In this document: piece after piece, positions 20,439 through 28,013 of the stretch
Layout of the letters: every line of letters begins with the position of its first letter
Numbering within the stretch: position 1 is the stretch's first letter
Assembly (NCBI RefSeq): GCF_000300875.1
Contig: NZ_AMSG01000012.1
Coordinates: 20,456 to 84,455, forward strand
Origin: Galbibacter marinus
Lineage (GTDB): Bacteria > Bacteroidota > Bacteroidia > Flavobacteriales > Flavobacteriaceae
Length of the DNA stretch: 64,000 nt
Direction of reading: 5' to 3'
The notes under the pieces: generated by a model
Told to the model about the DNA's origin: nothing
The model's input: only the letters and a program-made list of their open reading frames with translations
Databases searched by the model: none
Program-made: the position numbers and the translations under genes

Positions 20439-21329
20439 TTATTTTTTTCCTCTAGGGTGCGCCTGCCCGTACTGTTTCTTTAACACCGCAATACTATTAT
20501 GAGTATACACCTGGGTCGACGCTAAAGACGAATGCCCTAATAATTCCTTGACAGCATTTAAATCAGCCCCTTCGTTAAGAAGGTGCGTTGCAAAACTATG
20601 TCTCAGAATATGCGGACTCTTTTTTTGCTTGGTTGACGCCTTACTAAAGTAGCCATTAATTGTTCGATACACAAACGATTCATGGATTTTATGACCGTTT
20701 TTAAGAATAAATAAACAATCTGTGGACGATGACCCTTCTATTTGTCCTCTAAGCTGGAGATACTCGCCCAATAAGCGCTCTATCACAGGGAGGATTGGTA
20801 AGATTCGTTCTTTATTTCGTTTGCCTAAAACTTTTATAGTTTTATTAGCAAAATCTACATCATTAACCGTTAAATTAATTAACTCTGCCCTACGCATACC
20901 AGTGGCATAAAACAGTTCAATAATGGTTTTATCACGCACCCCTTCAAAAGAGTTGTCAAATTCAAAACTATCTAACACTGCTCTAATCTCCTGTTTAGAA
21001 AAAGGGATCTCTACTTTTGTCTCTGTTTTAAGCGCACGATGTTTATCCAGCGGATTAATTTCGAGTTGTTTGGTTTTAAGCAAGTACTTGAAGTAGGCTT
21101 TAAGAGAAGATGCTTTGCGATTAATGGTGCGATTACTATTACCGATTTCCACCAAGGTGACAATCCACGAGCGAACCATAGGGTAATTCACCTCTTTAAA
21201 ATCGAATCCGCCATAGCTAGTGACACAAAAGTCCCTAAAGCTCATTAAATCTCTTCTATAGGCCGCAGTGGTATGCTGAGAATAATTCCTTTCGATTTGT
21301 AGATAGTCTAAAAACTTTTGAAACTCCAT
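20439..21329 (-). CDS. xerC: Tyrosine recombinase XerC/XerD type
   Basis: A 296-residue site-specific recombinase for chromosome dimer resolution. The SAM-like N-terminal domain covers residues 1 to about 85. Catalytic residues are visible: R146 (YATGMRRAEL), K170 (LGKRNK), H240 and R243 (PHILRHSFATHLL), H266 (LLGHSSLASTQ) and nucleophile Y275 (VYTH). The short C-terminus AHPRGKK is usual. Databases call this flavobacterial copy XerC; assignment of C versus D is by context only. No dif site is evident in the window. The start ATG lies only 4 nt after a -7 element (21334-21341). Confidence 0.9.
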   Translation of the reverse strand: MEFQKFLDYLQIERNYSQHTTAAYRRDLMSFRDFCVTSYGGFDFKEVNYPMVRSWIVTLVEIGNSNRTINRKASSLKAYFKYLLKTKQLEINPLDKHRALKTETKVEIPFSKQEIRAVLDSFEFDNSFEGVRDKTIIELFYATGMRRAELINLTVNDVDFANKTIKVLGKRNKERILPILPVIERLLGEYLQLRGQIEGSSSTDCLFILKNGHKIHESFVYRTINGYFSKASTKQKKSPHILRHSFATHLLNEGADLNAVKELLGHSSLASTQVYTHNSIAVLKKQYGQAHPRGKK

Positions 21330-21333
21330 AACT

Positions 21334-21341
21334 CAAAGTTA
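21334..21341 (-). promoter_or_regulatory. -7 element directly before xerC
   Basis: TAACTTTG on the minus strand ends 4 nt before the xerC ATG. No convincing TTG lies at the expected distance. If used, the transcript would start at or next to the start codon. Confidence 0.4.
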
Positions 21342-21375
21342 CTAGAACTTTAGCAGAAACTAGCAGCAGACTAAA

Positions 21376-21409
21376 TAAAAAAATCCCAGCCTTATAATAA
21401 AGCTGGGAT
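21376..21409 (-). terminator. Terminator of rpsU
   Basis: On the minus strand ATCCCAGC pairs with GCTGGGAT around an AT-rich loop that can pair further, followed by seven T. It lies 26 nt after the rpsU stop. Confidence 0.9.
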
Positions 21410-21435
21410 GTATCTATTTAAGATCTTATAATAAA

Positions 21436-21630
21436 TTAAATCTCTTCTTGATCTCTCAAATGCTGTATGTATTGAGCTTTCTGACGCTTAGCTCTGTTGC
21501 CTACAGAAGGCTTATCGAACTGCTGACGGTTACGTAGCTGTCTCATTCTACCAGTTTTGTCGAACTTACGCTTATAACGCTTAAGCGCTCTATCGATATT
21601 CTCTCCTTCTTTAATCGGTATAATTAACAT
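21436..21630 (-). CDS. rpsU: 30S ribosomal protein S21
   Basis: The 64-residue ribosomal protein bS21, starting MLIIPIKEGENIDRALKRYK at the ATG at 21628-21630; the open frame continues upstream but the family starts here. It is rich in arginine and lysine (KRKFDKTGRMRQLRNRQQFDKPS). In Bacteroidota bS21 helps hold the 3' end of 16S rRNA so that the anti-Shine-Dalgarno is hidden. The gene has an 11 nt perfect Shine-Dalgarno, its own promoter and its own terminator, so it is a monocistronic unit. The strong Shine-Dalgarno fits published autoregulation in Flavobacterium johnsoniae. Confidence 0.96.
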   Translation of the reverse strand: MLIIPIKEGENIDRALKRYKRKFDKTGRMRQLRNRQQFDKPSVGNRAKRQKAQYIQHLRDQEEI

Positions 21631-21636
21631 CGTTGT

Positions 21637-21647
21637 ATCACCTCCTT
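21637..21647 (-). promoter_or_regulatory. Extended Shine-Dalgarno of rpsU
   Basis: AAGGAGGTGAT on the minus strand is a perfect 11-base complement to the conserved 16S rRNA 3' end and ends 6 nt before the ATG. No other gene in the window has anything close to it. Confidence 0.9.
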
Positions 21648-21661
21648 TCTTTTTCGGTCGG

Positions 21662-21694
21662 CAAATATAATACATTTTTACAATAAAAAACAAA
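21662..21694 (-). promoter_or_regulatory. Promoter of rpsU
   Basis: On the minus strand TTTG (21691-21694), a 21 bp spacer and TATATTTG (21662-21669) match the phylum consensus. Predicted 5' leader is about 25 nt and contains the Shine-Dalgarno. Confidence 0.6.
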
Positions 21695-21768
21695 AAAATT
21701 AAAACACGCCAACCAACTATTGCTCAAGGCCCTATCCACAAGATACTACGCCTTAAGTAGAAAATTCA

Positions 21769-22932
21769 CTATTTTAAAATATGTCTAGAAATTACCACCT
21801 TTTGTATCTCAGTGGTCCCCTCTCCTATAGTACACAGTTTGGAATCCCTGTAAAACTTCTCTACCGGAAAATCTTTAATATACCCATAACCTCCATGGAT
21901 CTGTACCGCTTCATTTGCAATACGCACGCATGCCTCGGAGGCAAACATTTTACACATTGCACCAATTTTAGTCATCGGTCTTCCTGCATTTTTTTCAAAA
22001 GCTGCTTTGTGTAACAAAAGTTCAGAGGCCTGAATATCAGTTGCCATATCCGCTAGTTTAAACGAAATACCTTGAAATTCAGAAATCGGTTTACCGAACT
22101 GTACGCGCTCCTTAGAATATTTCAATGCCGCCTTATACGCTCCATTTGCCACACCTAAGGAAAGTGCACCAATGGAAATTCGTCCACCGTCAAGTATCTT
22201 CATTGATTGAATAAACCCTTCTCCCACTGGCCCTAATCTATTGGTATCTGGAATACGACAATCGGTAAATACCATTTCAGCAGTTTCACTTGCACGCATC
22301 CCTAGCTTATCTTCTTTTTTCCCACTGGAAAACCCAGGAGTTCCTTTCTCAACAACAAAAGCTGTAATACCTCTAGAATCTCCTTTTTCACCAGTACGCA
22401 CAATAACTACCGCTATATCTCCACTTTTACCATGTGTGATAAAGTTCTTAGCCCCATTAATTATCCAATGATCCCCCTCTTTAACGGCCGTTGTACTCAT
22501 ACCACCTGCATCAGATCCAGTATTGTGTTCGGTAAGCCCCCAAGCACCAATCCACTCTGCGCTGGCCAATTTAGGAATCCACTTAGCCTTCTGCTCATCG
22601 TTTCCAAAGGTCAAAATATGATTTGTACATAAAGAATTATGCGCTGCAATAGATAAACCTATCGATGGATCAACCATAGAGATTTCATTTAATACCGCAA
22701 TATACTCGTGATATCCTAAGCCAGATCCACCATATTCTTCTGGCACCAATATTCCCATAAAACCAAATTCACCAGCTTTCTTTAAAACATCCACTGGAAA
22801 GATTTGTTTCTCATCCCATTCCATAACATACGGCTCTATGAATTGCTTCGCAAAATCACGTGCGGATTCAGCAATCAATTTCTGCGTTTCCGTATAATCA
22901 AAATTCATCTTTTCCTCAATACCTAGTTCCAT
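21769..22932 (-). CDS. Acyl-CoA dehydrogenase
   Basis: An FAD-dependent acyl-CoA dehydrogenase of 387 residues. The N-terminal helical domain is followed by the FAD/substrate region GAWGLTEHNTGSDAGGMSTTA near residue 130 and WIINGAKNFITHG, and by the C-terminal helical domain with RVQFGKPISEFQGI and VQIHGGYGYIKDFPVEKFYRD. The IGEGTTEIQ motif near the end contains the likely catalytic glutamate of short- and medium-chain enzymes. The chain-length specificity cannot be read from the sequence. A second start (M9, 22908, preceded by GAGGAAAAG) is equally plausible. The gene appears monocistronic, far from electron-transfer flavoprotein genes. Confidence 0.92.
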   Translation of the reverse strand: MELGIEEKMNFDYTETQKLIAESARDFAKQFIEPYVMEWDEKQIFPVDVLKKAGEFGFMGILVPEEYGGSGLGYHEYIAVLNEISMVDPSIGLSIAAHNSLCTNHILTFGNDEQKAKWIPKLASAEWIGAWGLTEHNTGSDAGGMSTTAVKEGDHWIINGAKNFITHGKSGDIAVVIVRTGEKGDSRGITAFVVEKGTPGFSSGKKEDKLGMRASETAEMVFTDCRIPDTNRLGPVGEGFIQSMKILDGGRISIGALSLGVANGAYKAALKYSKERVQFGKPISEFQGISFKLADMATDIQASELLLHKAAFEKNAGRPMTKIGAMCKMFASEACVRIANEAVQIHGGYGYIKDFPVEKFYRDSKLCTIGEGTTEIQKVVISRHILK

Positions 22933-23106
22933 AAATAAACGATTTTTAATCGGAGGTCAAATATAGTTGAATTCTCTTAATTCTTTCCTTAGAAAAACCC
23001 GCATTTTTTCCAAATATCCAATTCTTCATCAACCAACTAAACTCCTATAATAAGTTACAAACTTATCAAATGACGCAACTCCAAGTAAACCAAAAACAGA
23101 TTAAAA

Positions 23107-23157
23107 CAAAAAAATCATCCCTCTTATGCACCGATTCCAGCACATAAGAGGGATGAT
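23107..23157 (-). terminator. Strong terminator after the AlsT-type symporter
   Basis: On the minus strand ATCATCCCTCTTATG pairs perfectly over 15 bases with CATAAGAGGGATGAT around a loop of about 14 nt, followed by seven or more T. It is the longest terminator stem in the window and lies 27 nt after the stop codon. Confidence 0.93.
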
Positions 23158-23183
23158 CTACAACGCCTAAGCGCTACGATATA

Positions 23184-25268
23184 TTATTTTGCTTTCACTT
23201 TTACAGGATCTGGATTCTTAAACAATTCACCAGCTTTAAGCTTTCTTGTATACTCCTTAAGATCAATCTTAACTTCCTTACTCATAATATAGAGCCCTAT
23301 AATATTAGGGAATGACATTGATAAAATCATCATATCGGAGAAAGTTAGGACGGCTCCTAAACTCACTGATGCTCCAACTACCACCATAAACATAAAAAGA
23401 AGTTTATAGACAATTTCTGTTTTTTTGCTTTTTCCAAAAAGAAACGTCCAAGCTCTCATTCCGTAATACGACCAAGAGATCATGGTGGAGAATGCAAATA
23501 AGAACACGGCCATTGCAAGTACATATGGGAACCAGCTAATTACTGTTCCAAAAGCATCAGAGGTCAATTGCGCTCCTCCGATCCCTTCAACTTCATGCAT
23601 TCCAGTAAAGATCAGCACTAAAGCTGTTAAGGTACAAACCACTACTGTATCAATAAATGGCTCTAACAAAGACACAAATCCTTCAGAAGGAGGGTGATTT
23701 GTTTTAGCTGCACTGTGCGCAATTGCTGCTGATCCTACCCCAGCCTCATTAGAAAAGGCCGCTCTTTGAAAACCTACTATCAACACCCCTATTACTCCAC
23801 CTTTTAAAGCAGTTGGATTAAAGGCACCATCGATAATTGCGGAAAAAGCAGCTCCTAAGTTTTCAATATTCACTCCAATAACCACTAGAGCTCCTAACAC
23901 ATATAAACCTGCCATAATTGGAACAATCTTTTCAGTAACTTTTGCAATACTACTAATTCCTCCAATGATGACCGCTCCAACTAATATAGCTGTTACAATT
24001 CCAAACCAAAATCCATGCCCCTCCATAAAGGCCATTTGACCTTCTAGGGTTTCAAAAGCCTGGTTTGCCTGAAACATGTTTCCACCACCAAAGGAAGCTC
24101 CTACAGTTAAAATTGCAAACAAAACGGCTAATACCTTTCCAAGGCCTTTAAGGTTCTTTTTCTCCAAACCATATCTTAGGTAATTCATCGGTCCACCGAA
24201 TACACGACCATCAGGAAGGATATTTCTATACTTTACCCCAAGAGTACATTCGACAAACTTAGATGACATCCCTAAAAGACCCGCTACAATAATCCAAAGC
24301 GTAGACCCCGAACCTCCAATGGAGACTGCAACAGCTACACCAGCGATATTCCCAAGACCAACAGTACCCGATACAGCAGTAGCCAAAGCTTGGAAATGGG
24401 TTACCTGTCCAGGTGCTGAAGGATCGTCATATTTACCTTTTGCTAAATCAAGCGCATGCTTAAACCCTCTGAAATTGATAAAGCCCATTCTCAATGTAAA
24501 GAACAATGCTCCACAGATTAACCAGATAACGATAAATGGAATACTGGTGGTTTGAAAATCACCATTTGGATGCAAAAGCGGAATTGGCTCATCGTACTTA
24601 ATTTCAGCAAGATTGTGCGCTCCCTCCTCTACAACATGCTGGGTGTTTTCTGAATTATAAATCACACCACCTTCTTCAACCCGGTACTTTAGTGTACCAG
24701 CTGCCAGTGCAGTGACAGTGATAGTTTCTCCAGTGGATTTTGATACTATGGCAATATCTTGACCTTTATCAACATGGTCACCTTCCGCTACAAGCCACTG
24801 ATCAAGAATAAACTTTTCGTCGATACCCGCGCTCCATCCAGGGATAGGGATCAATTTTACATCCGCATAAGTTATTGGATTGTAAATACCAGTGGCTGCA
24901 AAAGGATCCCAAAATAAAACGGATCCAAGAGCCGATACTGCTGGCGTCATGAATCCGTTGAAAATTTCTGTTATAGACTCTGCTTTAATCTCATATGTTT
25001 CTGTGACCGATTTACCGTGTGAGTCAGTAACACTTAGGGTGTACTCAACACCTTCGGTCAGTCCTGTACTTTTAGCTGATTTTAGGGGAGTTGATTGGTT
25101 GCTCCATTTGTAGATATAAGGTGGATTACCTCCAGAGACCTCAACTTCAATTTGACCATCGTTAATTTGACTTGATGGATTTATTAAGGTTTCTTTTATA
25201 CTAAGCTCCTGCGCAGTTAAAAACAGGGAACCTAGCACACATAAAACCGAGAGAAATTCTTTTCTCAT
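23184..25268 (-). CDS. Sodium:alanine symporter (AGCS/AlsT) with periplasmic extension
   Basis: A 694-residue sodium-coupled amino acid carrier of the AGCS family with added domains. Residues 1-20 are a Sec signal peptide (MRKEFLSVLCVLGSLFLTAQ). Residues about 22-98 resemble a SprB-like Ig-fold repeat (GGNPPYIYKWSNQ, then YTLSVTDSHGKSVT). A hydrophobic hairpin follows (residues about 101-128), then a biotinyl-lipoyl-like beta domain (about 135-205; GDHVDKGQDIAIVSKSTGE, AAGTL) without a clear modifiable lysine. The AGCS core begins near 240 (IPFIVIWLICGALFFTLRMGFINFRG) and holds VSGTVGLGNIAGVAVA, GGPMNYLRYGL and FSNEAGVGSAAIAHS. Core motifs are intact, so transport is likely; the role of the extra domains is unknown. 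Confidence 0.88.
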   Translation of the reverse strand: MRKEFLSVLCVLGSLFLTAQELSIKETLINPSSQINDGQIEVEVSGGNPPYIYKWSNQSTPLKSAKSTGLTEGVEYTLSVTDSHGKSVTETYEIKAESITEIFNGFMTPAVSALGSVLFWDPFAATGIYNPITYADVKLIPIPGWSAGIDEKFILDQWLVAEGDHVDKGQDIAIVSKSTGETITVTALAAGTLKYRVEEGGVIYNSENTQHVVEEGAHNLAEIKYDEPIPLLHPNGDFQTTSIPFIVIWLICGALFFTLRMGFINFRGFKHALDLAKGKYDDPSAPGQVTHFQALATAVSGTVGLGNIAGVAVAVSIGGSGSTLWIIVAGLLGMSSKFVECTLGVKYRNILPDGRVFGGPMNYLRYGLEKKNLKGLGKVLAVLFAILTVGASFGGGNMFQANQAFETLEGQMAFMEGHGFWFGIVTAILVGAVIIGGISSIAKVTEKIVPIMAGLYVLGALVVIGVNIENLGAAFSAIIDGAFNPTALKGGVIGVLIVGFQRAAFSNEAGVGSAAIAHSAAKTNHPPSEGFVSLLEPFIDTVVVCTLTALVLIFTGMHEVEGIGGAQLTSDAFGTVISWFPYVLAMAVFLFAFSTMISWSYYGMRAWTFLFGKSKKTEIVYKLLFMFMVVVGASVSLGAVLTFSDMMILSMSFPNIIGLYIMSKEVKIDLKEYTRKLKAGELFKNPDPVKVKAK

Positions 25269-25346
25269 ATAAGATTAAGTTTTTGTTAAGTTATTTTTAA
25301 ATTAGCTTTAAACACGGAACAATATCATAAAAAAATGATTCTTATT

Positions 25347-25380
25347 CAAATTTACCCCGTTAAATCTAGTTTTTATTCAA
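25347..25380 (-). promoter_or_regulatory. Promoter of the AlsT-type symporter gene
   Basis: On the minus strand TTG (25378-25380), a 23 bp spacer and TAAATTTG (25347-25354) match the phylum consensus. The resulting leader would be about 75 nt long, AT-rich and without a clear structure. Confidence 0.5.
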
Positions 25381-25484
25381 TAGTTGACCGATTAAAAGTA
25401 GCAATTTTAATTCGTTATCAGTCATCAATCGGCTAAACACAAATTAGTGAATCACAATAACTAAAGATATTTAAATTCATTATT

Positions 25485-25712
25485 TTACAAATCAAATACA
25501 GAAGATCTCTTGGTATACACCAAATCCTTAATTTTAAGCCAGAAAGCTAAATTTAAATACACTACAAACCAAATTCCCAGTGTTGCAAAGGAAGCATAGA
25601 TGAAGAATAACCGAACATTCTTGGTTTTCATGCCAAGGCGTTCCGCTACGCGAGAAGAGACAGCATAACCATTCTTCTCAAAGTAATATCGTATTTTTTG
25701 AAGTGAAATCAC
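25485..25712 (-). CDS. Short PspC domain membrane protein
   Basis: A 75-residue protein starting from GTG (25710-25712). The N-terminal half (IRYYFEKNGYAVSSRVAERLGMKTKNVRLFF) is followed by one or two membrane segments (FIYASFATLGIWFVVYLNLAFWL), which is the PspC layout; short PspC proteins of this type are common in Flavobacteriaceae. PspC proteins respond to membrane stress, but no phage-shock genes are nearby. A -7 element ends only 4 nt before the GTG. Confidence 0.75.
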   Translation of the reverse strand: MISLQKIRYYFEKNGYAVSSRVAERLGMKTKNVRLFFIYASFATLGIWFVVYLNLAFWLKIKDLVYTKRSSVFDL

Positions 25713-25716
25713 AACA

Positions 25717-25724
25717 CAAAGGTA
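25717..25724 (-). promoter_or_regulatory. -7 element directly before the PspC gene
   Basis: TACCTTTG on the minus strand ends 4 nt before the GTG start, so a transcript from it would have almost no 5' leader. A -33 element is not clear. Confidence 0.4.
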
Positions 25725-25750
25725 CTAAATTCTTCGACAGCACTAAAGAC

Positions 25751-25772
25751 AAAAAGGGCGGTAAAACCACCC
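25751..25772 (-). terminator. Terminator after the rhodanese gene
   Basis: On the minus strand GGGTGG pairs with CCGCCC around TTTTA and is followed by five T. It lies 28 nt after the rhodanese stop and 38 nt before the PspC start. Confidence 0.8.
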
Positions 25773-25799
25773 CCAATTATCCTTATTTTTTTAAATAAA

Positions 25800-26114
25800 T
25801 TAGCCCTCTGTAGTCTCACCCTCCCACTCCATAAAACCACCAATTAAGTTATTGGTGTTATCAAAACCGTGCTGGTTCATCAAAAGACAAGCCTGAGCAC
25901 TGCGTTTTCCAGAGCGACAGTACACAAAATAGTTTTTAGACTTATCTAGTTTTTCAACCTCATCTATAAAACCTTGACCTTTATAAATATCGATGTGGAT
26001 AGCATTTGGAATATACCCCTCTTCTAACTCTTCGTCTGTGCGTACATCCAGAATTACTGCATTGTCATCATTTTGAAGTTGTTCTAACCACTCTTCTTGT
26101 GTCAACTCGACCAT
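25800..26114 (-). CDS. Single-domain rhodanese
   Basis: A 104-residue single-domain rhodanese that transfers sulfane sulfur. The catalytic loop is CRSGKRS with nucleophile C66; LDVRTDEELEEGYIPNAIHIDI near residue 22 is the usual substrate-entry strand and CH2A motif. No signal peptide is present, so the protein is cytoplasmic, similar to GlpE or PspE without its signal. It is followed by a terminator. Two thioredoxin-fold genes lie upstream on the same strand (gaps of 76 and 36 bp), so the three may form a thiol/sulfur-related operon. Confidence 0.9.
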   Translation of the reverse strand: MVELTQEEWLEQLQNDDNAVILDVRTDEELEEGYIPNAIHIDIYKGQGFIDEVEKLDKSKNYFVYCRSGKRSAQACLLMNQHGFDNTNNLIGGFMEWEGETTEG

Positions 26115-26190
26115 AATATGTATTGTATTTTAAATTAAAAAATAGAAGCTCACCTCCCACCCTGCAAAGTTATATAATTTCGGTGGAAAA

Positions 26191-26802
26191 TTATTTAATA
26201 GAACAACCAATAGCCTTGGTTATTTCTATCTCAATTTTACGGCCTTCGAGCATAGCCTCAATAGCATCTTCCACATAATTAACTTCCACTTCTCCTGCGT
26301 CCTGGTAGTTATCATCGATAGCACCTATATATCGCACAATGTTACCAGAATTGGTTTTCTCCAACAAAAAACAGTGCGGGGTTCGTTTTGCGCCATATAG
26401 AGGAAAGACCTCCTGCTTCTGATCCATTAGATAAGGAAAGGTATAGGACTTCTCCTGGGCACGTCTTTGCATATTTTCAAAACTATCCTCAGGTCTAAAC
26501 TTAGGGTTGTTGGGATTTATAGCAATTACAGGCACTCCAGAAGATTTGTATTTTCTATCCAAGTCAATAATCCTTTGCTCGTAAGCATTGGCATAAGGAC
26601 AACTATTACATGTAAAAATCACCAAAAACCCCTTGGCATTACCAAAGTCAGAGAGTGAAATCATATCACCATTTACATTCTTTAAGGAAAAATCCGCTGC
26701 TATATCGCCAATCGAATACCCTTCAGCTCTATGGTCTGGGGGACTAAAGGCAAATAAACCCGAGACGGCCATAAGCACTAAAAGCATTCTAATAGTATTC
26801 AT
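26191..26802 (-). CDS. Secreted thioredoxin-fold (redoxin/AhpC-TSA) protein
   Basis: A 203-residue exported protein with a signal peptide (residues 1 to about 18) and a redoxin domain starting GDIAADFSLKNVNGDMISLSDF. The redox motif is CNSC in FTCNSCPYANAYE near residue 73, that is CxxC in place of the single peroxidatic cysteine of peroxiredoxins. The family is common in Bacteroidota and often annotated as thioredoxin family protein. The C-terminal region ends EITKAIGCSIK and carries an additional cysteine. The precise substrate is unknown; periplasmic disulfide handling is the reasonable inference. Confidence 0.85.
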   Translation of the reverse strand: MNTIRMLLVLMAVSGLFAFSPPDHRAEGYSIGDIAADFSLKNVNGDMISLSDFGNAKGFLVIFTCNSCPYANAYEQRIIDLDRKYKSSGVPVIAINPNNPKFRPEDSFENMQRRAQEKSYTFPYLMDQKQEVFPLYGAKRTPHCFLLEKTNSGNIVRYIGAIDDNYQDAGEVEVNYVEDAIEAMLEGRKIEIEITKAIGCSIK

Positions 26803-26838
26803 ACTTTGATTAGGTTAATTAGTTAACAAAATTTAAAA

Positions 26839-27387
26839 TTAGTTCAAAAAGTCCTGAAGCTCAGCCTCAAGACTCATAAAGGTAAATGATTTTTCATAAA
26901 ACTCACGCCTATCTGCATTAAAAATTAAGGTTGCTGGAATAGCTCCAGACCAATCCTTATCAATTTTGGGTATCCAGCGATTTTGATTGGGGTCATCAAG
27001 CAAGATTACCTGGCTTTTAAGATTCAGATTTTCAACAAAGGGCAATAATTGGCTCTCAACTTTATTTGGAAAATCTAAACTTACAAGTACTACCTCCACT
27101 TGTTGATCTCCATAAGTATTTTGCAGTTTTTCAAATTCAGGGATTTCCTTCACACACGGCTTACACCAAGTTGCCCAAAAGTTCACCACATAAGTCTTTT
27201 GGGAATGAACCTTGAGAAGCTTTTCAAACTCATCAAAACTATACACTGGAATATCCGAATACGAGGTAGATAATAGCTGATGTGGTTTTGCCATCTCGTA
27301 ATCAACAAAGGAATTGCTTATACTTTGTTCCCCAGGTTTACAAGAAACCATGGTCACAAAAACCATCAAAAAACCAATACTTCTCAT
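26839..27387 (-). CDS. TlpA-like disulfide reductase lipoprotein
   Basis: A 182-residue thioredoxin-like protein. The start is a short lipoprotein signal with lipobox cysteine C16 (VTMVSC). The active site is WCKPC in NFWATWCKPCVKEIPEF near residue 70. The fold then continues with VEVVLVSLDFPNKVESQL and the cis-proline strand PATLIF. It should act as a membrane-anchored periplasmic thiol reductase. It is upstream of the redoxin gene by 36 bp and divergent from marR; the intergenic region holds the MarR-type site. Confidence 0.88.
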   Translation of the reverse strand: MRSIGFLMVFVTMVSCKPGEQSISNSFVDYEMAKPHQLLSTSYSDIPVYSFDEFEKLLKVHSQKTYVVNFWATWCKPCVKEIPEFEKLQNTYGDQQVEVVLVSLDFPNKVESQLLPFVENLNLKSQVILLDDPNQNRWIPKIDKDWSGAIPATLIFNADRREFYEKSFTFMSLEAELQDFLN

Positions 27388-27485
27388 AGTAGTAATATTG
27401 CATATTTCGGGACTAAATTTAACAAGTGTGGAATGCGCAATACTACTTTTAACATTTTTTTATCAAATCATTTTAAAAACTACAG

Positions 27486-27502
27486 TACATTTGTACATAC
27501 AA
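27486..27502 (+). promoter_or_regulatory. marR promoter -7 element overlapped by a putative MarR operator
   Basis: TACATTTG (27486-27493) fits the -7 consensus and overlaps TTGTACATACAA (27491-27502), a 10 of 12 palindrome that almost equals the perfect palindrome before the nitroreductase gene. Binding here would block transcription of marR. Confidence 0.6.
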
Positions 27503-27516
27503 TAGTTGTTGATACA

Positions 27517-27966
27517 ATGAAAATAGAAGATATTATAAAATCAAAAGTTATTTCTCTCGAGTTAAAGACTGTCCTTAATTTGTTACACACATCGAATATA
27601 GTTCAGGATAAAACCTCCGAGGTACTTAAACCTTTTGATTTGTCGTCAGAACAATTTAATGTATTGCGAATTCTAAGAGGACAAAAAGGTGTCCCTGCAA
27701 GTTTGAGCTGCGTACAAGAGCGTATGATCTGTAAGATGAGTAATACTACTCGACTTGTAGATAAGTTGATCGCTAAAGACATGGTACAACGAAGCATCTG
27801 TGAGAACAATAGACGTAAAGTAGATATTGTTATCACCCAAAAAGGGCTTGATATCCTAAAACAATTAGATGCACCTATGAAAGCCTTAAATGATTCAGTA
27901 ATAGAGAACCTAAGTACTCAGGAGACAGAAACCCTCAATGAGTTATTAGATAAAATAAGAAGTTAA
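27517..27966 (+). CDS. MarR family transcriptional regulator
   Basis: A 149-residue winged-helix regulator, starting MKIEDIIKSKVISLELKTVL at the ATG at 27517; the open frame extends upstream but includes non-conserved sequence overlapping the promoter. The DNA-binding part is FDLSSEQFNVLRILRGQKG, then VQERMICKMSNTTRLVDKLIAKDMVQRSICENNRRKVDIVITQKG, with the wing arginine/aspartate residues in place. Cysteines in the recognition region (VQERMICKM, RSICENN) could sense oxidants, as in OhrR-type members; that is inference. It leads a rightward cluster with a nitroreductase and YceI, and matching operators precede both marR and the nitroreductase gene. Confidence 0.9.
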   Translation: MKIEDIIKSKVISLELKTVLNLLHTSNIVQDKTSEVLKPFDLSSEQFNVLRILRGQKGVPASLSCVQERMICKMSNTTRLVDKLIAKDMVQRSICENNRRKVDIVITQKGLDILKQLDAPMKALNDSVIENLSTQETETLNELLDKIRS

Positions 27967-27983
27967 AAAAAATTTAAACAACA

Positions 27984-27997
27984 GTTGTATATACAAC
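27984..27997 (+). promoter_or_regulatory. Perfect palindromic operator before the nitroreductase gene
   Basis: GTTGTATATACAAC is a perfect 14 bp palindrome in the 47 bp between marR and the nitroreductase gene. Its core TTGTATATACAA matches the site in the marR promoter except for one base. Confidence 0.65.
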
Positions 27998-28013
27998 GAT
28001 TAAACAACATCCG

